64,000 bases of DNA. Source: Panagrolaimus kolymaensis (lineage: Eukaryota > Nematoda > Chromadorea > Rhabditida > Panagrolaimidae). The number at the start of each line of letters is the position of its first letter. The stretch's first letter is position 1. Of the stretch, positions 60,201 through 64,000 are shown one piece after another. The notes under the pieces are model-generated. The model saw only the letters and a program-made list of their open reading frames with translations, searched no databases and had not been told where the DNA came from. The stretch is from positions 4,960,001 to 5,024,000 of the forward strand of contig JAJQJQ010000010.1 of the NCBI GenBank assembly GCA_028622995.1. The letters are read 5' to 3'. A program made the translations under genes and the position numbers.

Positions 60201-62601
60201 AAGTTCAACAACTTTAATTCGATTCTTTTTGCATGCAATGTGTAAAGGAGTAAAACCATTCAAAGCACGGGCATTTGGATCTGAACTTCGATCAAGTAAT
60301 AATTTAGCAACTCTAACATGTCCACAATGTGCAGCAACATGTAATGGGGTTAAATAATCAACAGTTACATCATCAACATGAGCTCGATGGAAAAGAAGAA
60401 TTCTCGCACATTCAACATGATCACCTTGTGCAGCCATATGTAATGGAGCTAAACCATTTTTAGTTTTAGCCGCAATTGGAGCACCCTTTTCAAGAAGTAA
60501 ATCCACAACTTGATCATGACCTGATCGAGCTGCACAATGAAGGGGAGTTAATAAATCTCGAGTTCGACAATCAATTATAGCTCCATGAGCGAGGAGCAAA
60601 CTGCAAAGATTATTTCTTCCCCATTTTGCGGCGACATGCAAAGGGCTAATATTATGTCTGGCTTGATAATTAACTTTAGCACCCTTTTCAAGAAGCAATT
60701 GAGCAACATTTTCATTTCCATAATGGGCGGCAATGTGTAATGGAGTAAAACCACTTTTAGATGTAACATCGGCATTTTGTTCATTCTAAAAAAATAAGTT
60801 AGAGTATTTTCTTCTTCTTTTATTACAACAAAAATAATGCATACCTGAAGCAACAATGATGCAGCTTTGATATCATCTTTTTTCGCTGCAATGTGTAATG
60901 CTGGCAATTTAACTTTGCTATTATTGTCATTTTCAAGCAATAATGCAACAATTCGATCATGTCCTTGCTGTAATGCAACGGCTAAAGGCGTGAAACCATC
61001 TTCTGTAGCAAGAACTTGATTTGCATTATGTCGAAGTAAATAGCCAACAACACGTTCATGATTTTCTTGCGCAGCCATATACAGTGGCGTGAAACCGTTT
61101 AATGATTGCGCATTAGGATTTGCTCCATTTTCAACAAGAATGGCAACAATGATATCTTGACCAGCTAAAGATGCAATATGAAGGGCAGTATTTCCCTTTC
61201 GAGTGGCAGAATCCACAATTGCTCCACGTCGAAGAAGTTCTCGAACAACTTCATGATGACCTTCTTTTGAAGCCAAATGTAAAGCGTTAAGTCCATTAGA
61301 ATTGGATGTATTTATATCTGTTCCATTTCTAAGATGTTCTAACACTAAATCCAATTTTCCTGATCTTGCTGCTCTTAAAAAAGAGGCATTGTTTTCATTC
61401 TGAAATTTTTTCGCGTTATTTGTCTTCTTTTTCTTTTTTTGTCTTTTTTTCAATAGCAACTTTTTTCATTTCCTTTCATTTTTGTTTCATAAAAAGAATG
61501 CATTGTTTAAGTAAGCTTTGCATCTTTTAAAGAGCTTTGCTTTGATTTTGCTTACATCATTTATCAACAACATTTTCTCTTTTTTATTAGAAAGCCCCAT
61601 TTATTTTGTAAACAATTGTAAAAAAGGAGACAAAGCCTTTTAAAGCAGCAAAAGAAAAAAAATTCAAAGCATGCAAAAATTATTTTTTTAGTTTCGCTAA
61701 AAAAAGATTTTTTTTATGTTTTTGAATGTCGCGCAATCCCCTCTCATCTCTCAAGGTCGGTTGGGCTATAGCTATCAAGTATACAGGCGTGAAAAAAAAG
61801 TGGTTGATCGTCGCCCTCATCATACTTTTTTTATAGAAGTAAAAAGTATTAAAAAAAACTCGTATATATTTATAACACATTATTCATTCGTACGTTTCCA
61901 TTTTATGTCTGCCTTTTTATGCCTTGCAAAGGACAACAAGGAAAGGAACGGCTCGAGTCCTAGGCAGCTCAGTTGCATTTGCTTTCCTTGCTTGAAATAT
62001 ACGAAAATGTACATGCGTGTCAAAAAAAATTTTTGCGGTAAATCCGGTATATATTTTTTTTCTCGGAAGAAAAAAACTAACACCACCATCGCCAAAAAAA
62101 AGGCAACGACAACAATGTTAACTTTTTTGTTGGTACGATTTTTTGCAGCATTCATCGTCATACTCTTTTAAATTGAGGCACCAACAACAAGAAAAAATCA
62201 ATAGGGTCATGGTGAACAATAAAATAAAAAATGACTAAATCTGTCAAAAAATGTGTAAAAAAAAATGCATTGTAAAATTATTTTTGTTTCGATTTTTAGA
62301 TTAGTTTTTTTCACTTGGGAAAGAAAACATATTTACTGCACTTTTTCGCGTTTTTAAAAAAATGAAAAACAAAAGGATGCCTTTGAATTTGAAAATACAT
62401 ATCCGAAAAGAAAATTCCAATCAAAAAAAAAAAGCCACACAAAAATGAAAGGAAAAACAAAAACAGATGCCATCTTGAAATAATTAAATTAAAGTGTAAA
62501 AAGGTTCTTACTCGTGCTGGTTGATTGGCTAAACCGCCGGCTTGATGCTGCTGTGGTATACCGGAAGCAGCTCCTTGAGCCGCTGCATCTGAGTCACTCA
62601 T
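36642..62601 (-). CDS. unc-44: giant ankyrin, UNC-44 type, with alternative short and long forms
   Basis: Exons on the - strand: 62601-62512, 61399-60845, 60785-59073, 58976-58528, 58170-58038, 57987-56445, 56396-56214 and 56161-55493. The long form continues with 53980-52757, 52311-52228, 52056-51940, 51224-51189, 50239-42845, 42800-42735, 42685-42620, 42562-42263 and 42214-36642. All joins keep frame, predicting about 6731 residues, close to the ~7000 of C. elegans UNC-44 AO13. Other 3' ends at 55257 and 50651 predict about 1820 and 2299 residues. Domain order is ankyrin repeats, ZU5, UPA, death domain, acidic tail. Ankyrins tie membrane proteins to spectrin; giant UNC-44 organises axonal microtubules with UNC-33/CRMP and UNC-119. 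Which tail exons are used together is inferred from phase, not seen. Regions are described separately. Confidence 0.9.
39148..39236 (-). repeat. tail module 7, glycine-zipper core
   Basis: Core as module 1, followed by [20 protein letters not shown] and SPPPSYEET. It shares the [17 protein letters not shown] ending with module 6. Confidence 0.9.
41549..41637 (-). repeat. tail module 6, glycine-zipper core (mosaic copy)
   Basis: Core as module 1. The protein-upstream part (41480-41815) matches module 3, while the protein-downstream part (41341-41478) matches module 7. The PPxY is LPPSYEE. Confidence 0.9.
42263..42800 (-). CDS. unc-44: three small UNC-44 exons between the giant exons
   Basis: Exons 42800-42735 (66 bases), 42685-42620 (66 bases) and 42562-42263 (300 bases), separated by introns of about 49-57 bases, all phase 1 in and out. 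The third contains [13 protein letters not shown], one more unit of the IPYP motif. The first two encode [20 protein letters not shown] and [20 protein letters not shown], both acidic. Confidence 0.85.
42845..50239 (-). CDS. unc-44: UNC-44 giant exon 1 (2465 codons)
   Basis: An uninterrupted 7395-base exon, acceptor TTTTTAG at 50241-50240, donor GTAAAA from 42844, phase 1 at both ends. It starts [20 protein letters not shown], with a short helical segment ([14 protein letters not shown]). It then becomes an acidic, Glu/Pro/Ser/Thr/His-rich tail, presumably the counterpart of the STEPK-type tail of C. elegans AO13. Four close and one diverged copy of a module are present. Each has [17 protein letters not shown] and [17 protein letters not shown] motifs, a glycine-zipper segment ([20 protein letters not shown]), HEREPAE and PPPSYEE. 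The module must give a long extended protein with regularly spaced hydrophobic and PPxY sites. Confidence 0.9.
43126..43200 (-). repeat. tail module 5, diverged core
   Basis: Reads [20 protein letters not shown], an ancient-looking relative of the other cores, followed by TPPPAYEDV, a different PPxY. It is the last module of giant exon 1. Confidence 0.8.
44033..44119 (-). repeat. tail module 4, core with Gly-to-Asp change
   Basis: Core reads [20 protein letters not shown]: the first glycine of the zipper is Asp, which puts a charge in the hydrophobic segment. Followed by [12 protein letters not shown] and APPSYDE. Confidence 0.9.
45964..46050 (-). repeat. tail module 3, glycine-zipper core
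   Basis: Same core, followed by [18 protein letters not shown]. The PPxY position has degenerated to PPSSYEE. This copy is almost identical in nucleotides to module 6 over about 340 bases. Confidence 0.9.
47320..47409 (-). repeat. tail module 2, glycine-zipper core
   Basis: Same core as module 1. Downstream motifs are [13 protein letters not shown] and APPPSYEEA. Confidence 0.9.
48961..49050 (-). repeat. tail module 1, glycine-zipper core
   Basis: Encodes [20 protein letters not shown] and AIGGGD. GxxxGxxxG is intact. It is followed by [13 protein letters not shown] and PPPSYEE. Confidence 0.9.
50651..50754 (-). CDS. unc-44: second alternative terminal exon of UNC-44
   Basis: A TTTTTAG acceptor at 50756-50755 opens a phase-1 exon of 104 bases. 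It reads [20 protein letters not shown] and then [14 protein letters not shown], and stops at 50651-50653. Joined to the preceding cassette exons it gives a form of about 2299 residues. The peptide is basic and hydrophobic rather than acidic, so it is a distinct tail and not a fragment of the giant one. Confidence 0.7.
50755..51939 (-). other. unc-44: introns around the UNC-44 microexon
   Basis: Apart from the microexon at 51189-51224, these 1.1 kb are A-rich on the + strand with TAA/TAAT runs near 51430-51560. Nothing further is recognised. Confidence 0.6.
51189..51224 (-). CDS. unc-44: 36-base UNC-44 microexon encoding a PPxY motif
   Basis: TTTTCAG acceptor and GTGAGT donor flank a 12-codon exon reading [12 protein letters not shown], phase 1 both ends. 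PPPYE is a classical WW-domain ligand and resembles the PPPSYEE motifs in the giant exons, so splicing of this exon could switch a binding site. Confidence 0.7.
51940..52311 (-). CDS. unc-44: two small UNC-44 cassette exons
   Basis: Exons 52311-52228 (84 bases, [20 protein letters not shown]...) and 52056-51940 (117 bases, [20 protein letters not shown]... SQSVVS). Both have clear AG acceptors and GTAATG or GTTAGC donors and keep phase 1 in and out, so either can be skipped without changing frame. The peptides are polar and probably disordered. Confidence 0.75.
52757..53980 (-). CDS. unc-44: UNC-44 tail exon with three internal repeats
   Basis: A 1224-base exon. The acceptor (GATTAG at 53981-53982) and GTGAGG donor both leave phase 1, matching exon 8 and the next exon. 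An ATG at 53948 also makes an internal promoter conceivable. Three related segments of about 24 residues occur: [20 protein letters not shown] (53840-53769), [20 protein letters not shown] (53699-53625) and [21 protein letters not shown] (53522-53445). The shared pattern is G-x(4)-G-x-x-[LI]-[IV]-Q-x-x-x-L. The C-terminal part ([33 protein letters not shown]) is helical and closer to a folded domain. No known family is recognised. Confidence 0.75.
53981..55256 (-). other. unc-44: UNC-44 intron before the 53980 exon, 1.3 kb
   Basis: A-rich on the + strand, with CA- and TA-type microsatellite-like stretches and no recognised exon. If the 53948 ATG is an internal start, the promoter would lie here, but no clear core element is seen. 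Confidence 0.5.
55257..55384 (-). CDS. unc-44: alternative terminal exon of the short ankyrin form
   Basis: A TAAATG-like acceptor region (CATTTAG) at 55385-55386 opens a phase-1 exon. It reads [20 protein letters not shown], then TPHRRSE and SKSSK, and stops at 55257-55259. It directly follows exon 8 by a 108-base intron and gives a form of about 1820 residues, comparable in size to the short UNC-44 isoforms. A Ser/Pro/Arg-rich basic end contrasts with the acidic long tail. Confidence 0.8.
55493..56161 (-). CDS. unc-44: UNC-44 exon 8, start of the variable tail
   Basis: A 669-base exon, phase 1 at both ends. It is rich in Glu, His, Thr and Arg (for example [19 protein letters not shown] and [15 protein letters not shown] runs) with no recognised fold. 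It is the last exon that every form is likely to share; from here RNA can go to the terminal exon at 55384 or to the exon at 53980. Confidence 0.85.
56214..58170 (-). CDS. unc-44: ZU5-UPA and death domain of UNC-44 (exons 5-7)
   Basis: Exon 5 (58170-58038) begins [20 protein letters not shown] followed by [13 protein letters not shown], the start of the ZU5 domain, which is the spectrin-binding module. Exon 6 (57987-56445) completes ZU5, continues through a second ZU5-like/UPA segment ([17 protein letters not shown] ... [10 protein letters not shown]) and starts the death domain ([20 protein letters not shown]). Exon 7 (56396-56214) ends the death domain ([20 protein letters not shown]). The intron after 56445 thus splits the death domain. 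All family landmarks are intact, so the core should bind spectrin normally. Confidence 0.94.
58171..58527 (-). other. unc-44: UNC-44 intron 4
   Basis: 357 bases between the linker exon and the ZU5 start. AT-rich, with nothing recognised. Confidence 0.6.
58528..61399 (-). CDS. unc-44: ankyrin-repeat domain of UNC-44 (exons 2-4)
   Basis: Exon 1 (62601-62512) supplies 30 Ala/Gln-rich residues. Exons 2 and 3 (61399-60845, 60785-59073) then encode about 23-24 consecutive 33-residue ankyrin repeats with the usual G-TPLH-AA-GH--V--LL--GA pattern, from [20 protein letters not shown] to [14 protein letters not shown]. This is the canonical membrane-binding domain length of ankyrins. Exon 4 (58976-58528) ends the solenoid ([14 protein letters not shown]). 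It then gives the linker, with a Thr/Glu repeat ([16 protein letters not shown]) and [12 protein letters not shown], a conserved linker motif. The repeats bind channels and L1-type adhesion molecules (SAX-7/LAD-1 in worms) in known family members. Confidence 0.95.
61400..62511 (-). other. unc-44: UNC-44 intron 1, 1.1 kb
   Basis: Separates the 30-residue first coding exon from the ankyrin repeats. A + strand open frame of 151 codons at 61716-62171 has no domain or splice support and is judged chance. Nothing else is recognised. Confidence 0.6.
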
Positions 62602-64000
62602 AATAAAAAGTTGAATCTATGACTAATCGATTTAAAGTAGAAAGATTTCCTAAGCAATAATACAAATAATAATAACAGCGACAAGAATAAAAATTCACTT
62701 TATCAACAGCAGCTTCGCGTTTGCGTCTTCCTCCTTCTTGAACAATGAAGACGCAAAAACGCTCTTCTGTGTTTTTTTTAATACACTGAAACCGTTATTA
62801 AGTCTTTATTTTTTGTTGTTTCTATTTTTTTTTTAATATTATTTAGTTGCGCTTTTACGTGATTGACGAAAGGTAACAAATAAATAATAAAAAAGCAGCT
62901 TGATCAAACAAATCAAACTCACGCAACAAAAAAAGAAAAAGAAAAAATAAGGGGCTTCACTGTTTTATCAGACAGTTTCGATGAAGAAAAAAAAATAGAC
63001 ATGGCAAATAGCCAAGTAAAAAAAAGTGGGGCAGCAAAATCTATTTTTTTCTTTTTTTGTAAATCAAAAAAACACGAAGGAAAAATTTAGAGAAAACACG
63101 TTTAACAAATGCGATGATGATGAAAAGTAAAGGACGAAAAAAATATTGCCACGGCCTTTACGAATGGCCGAAAAAATAAAAGACGAAAGAAATGAAAATT
63201 TATGTTGAGCCGCCGTCGTTGTTTGCTGAGAATTTTAGTAGCTTTAAGGAAGAAGAAAACCCAAAAAATATCGTAAAAAAAAAACGTTTTTTCACACTCT
63301 CCTTTTTTTAAATGTTTTCTATAGGACATGGCTAAGACATATTCAATCCAAAAATGGAGAGTGTAAGCATTGAAAGAAAAGCTGTTTTTGTTGTTACTAT
63401 TACTATTCTTTTGCCAAAAGAAGACTTACATCTTTGGCCCCTGAAAAGAAATAGAAAAAAAGCCAACGAATGGTCTATTTCGTTTCCTTTGGATCGATGC
63501 TGGACGAAGCAGAAAAAAAAGAAAATGAAAAAAAGAACGAACGCTTTATTTTTTATTTTAAAAAGGGCTAAAAGAGATGATGATGGCAACGGCGGCGGTT
63601 TACTACTGCGGCTACTGCCATTGAAAACGATGGCAGCCACAGTCGCAGTCGCAGCAGCAACCAGCAGTTTCGCATTCATTTCCCGTCATCACATCTGCAT
63701 AGAAAAGCACTAACGCTGTATATATATTTTTGGCCTCTTCTATCTATAATGTTTAATGTGGAATGGCGTCTATATGTGTGTGCGTTCAAGTATGCGCATT
63801 GTCGATGCAATACTCGCTTCTTTTTTTTTGGTGGTCGCCCTGGTGTTGTACTTGTGTCGCTTTGTTAAAACCCGATGGATGCACGTTTTGTTGTTGTTTG
63901 CGGCAGCGAATATGTCCTCAATGCGCTCGCTCACTCTCGACTAAATTCAACTCGAACTCCTCCTTCCGTCGTCTCATTTTTGCACCAGCAGCTCAATTTT
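62602..64000 (-). other. unc-44: upstream region of UNC-44
   Basis: The first 700 bases are A-rich on the + strand, like the gene's introns, so a 5' UTR intron may continue past the window. An acceptor-like CATAG lies about 18 bases before the ATG on the - strand. From about 63,350 the composition is more mixed, and no supported exon is seen. Confidence 0.45.

Noticed and set aside
61716..62171. 151-codon + strand open frame inside UNC-44 intron 1
   Set aside because: No domain, no splice partners, Lys/Phe-rich translation, and it lies antisense within a well-supported intron.
63354..63713. 119-codon + strand open frame near the right edge
   Set aside because: Low-complexity Lys and Ala runs and a competing antisense frame of similar length; no family resemblance.

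Overview
The window looks like nuclear DNA of a nematode outside Caenorhabditis. It is AT-rich, most introns are 45-60 bases, splice acceptors are mostly TTTTAG, and the gene set is animal with nematode-typical members: a serpentine chemoreceptor, a MATH-BTB protein and a giant UNC-44-type ankyrin. No mobile element, CRISPR array, rRNA or tRNA was recognised. Exon models were built by hand from splice signals and reading-frame continuity; most join in frame without a forced step.

Layout, left to right. (1) 42-2574 (+): 3' part of a ZC3H4/ZC3H6-like CCCH zinc-finger protein. (2) 3816-4598 (+): an unrecognised two-pass membrane protein with a cysteine-rich tail, flanked by two related ~115-base direct repeats. 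(3) 5341-6464 (+): mitochondrial malate dehydrogenase, convergent with (4) 6793-9988 (-): Prickle (PET, three LIM domains, CaaX end). (5) 9989-19353: 9.4 kb with no supported gene, probably long 5' introns of prickle. (6) 19354-20754 (-): isovaleryl-CoA dehydrogenase. (7) 22482-24843 (+): FASTK/RAP-type putative mitochondrial RNA-binding protein. (8) 26790-28706 (+): FOXN1/4-like forkhead factor. (9) 28973-30342 (-): serpentine chemoreceptor. (10) 31321-31743 (-): TRAPPC1, closely behind (11) 31966-33173 (-): a MATH-BTB protein. (12) 33891-36095 (+): carnitine palmitoyltransferase 2. (13) 36642-62601 (-): an UNC-44-type ankyrin that fills the last 26 kb.

The ankyrin is the outstanding locus. 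It encodes ankyrin repeats, ZU5-UPA and a death domain, then a variable tail with three alternative 3' ends: stops at 55257, 50651 and 36642, predicting about 1820, 2299 and 6731 residues. The longest form uses two giant exons (7395 and 5573 bases). They carry an acidic tail with six close copies, and one diverged copy, of a module containing a glycine-zipper hydrophobic segment and a PPxY-type motif. Every tail exon starts in phase 1 and the internal ones are multiples of three, so they can be skipped or joined freely. One copy is a mosaic of two others, which points to gene conversion or unequal exchange.

Three of the genes serve mitochondrial metabolism (malate dehydrogenase, isovaleryl-CoA dehydrogenase, CPT2) and a fourth probably mitochondrial RNA, but they are separate transcription units. 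Prickle and UNC-44 are both known in polarity and axon biology; their presence in one window is probably incidental.
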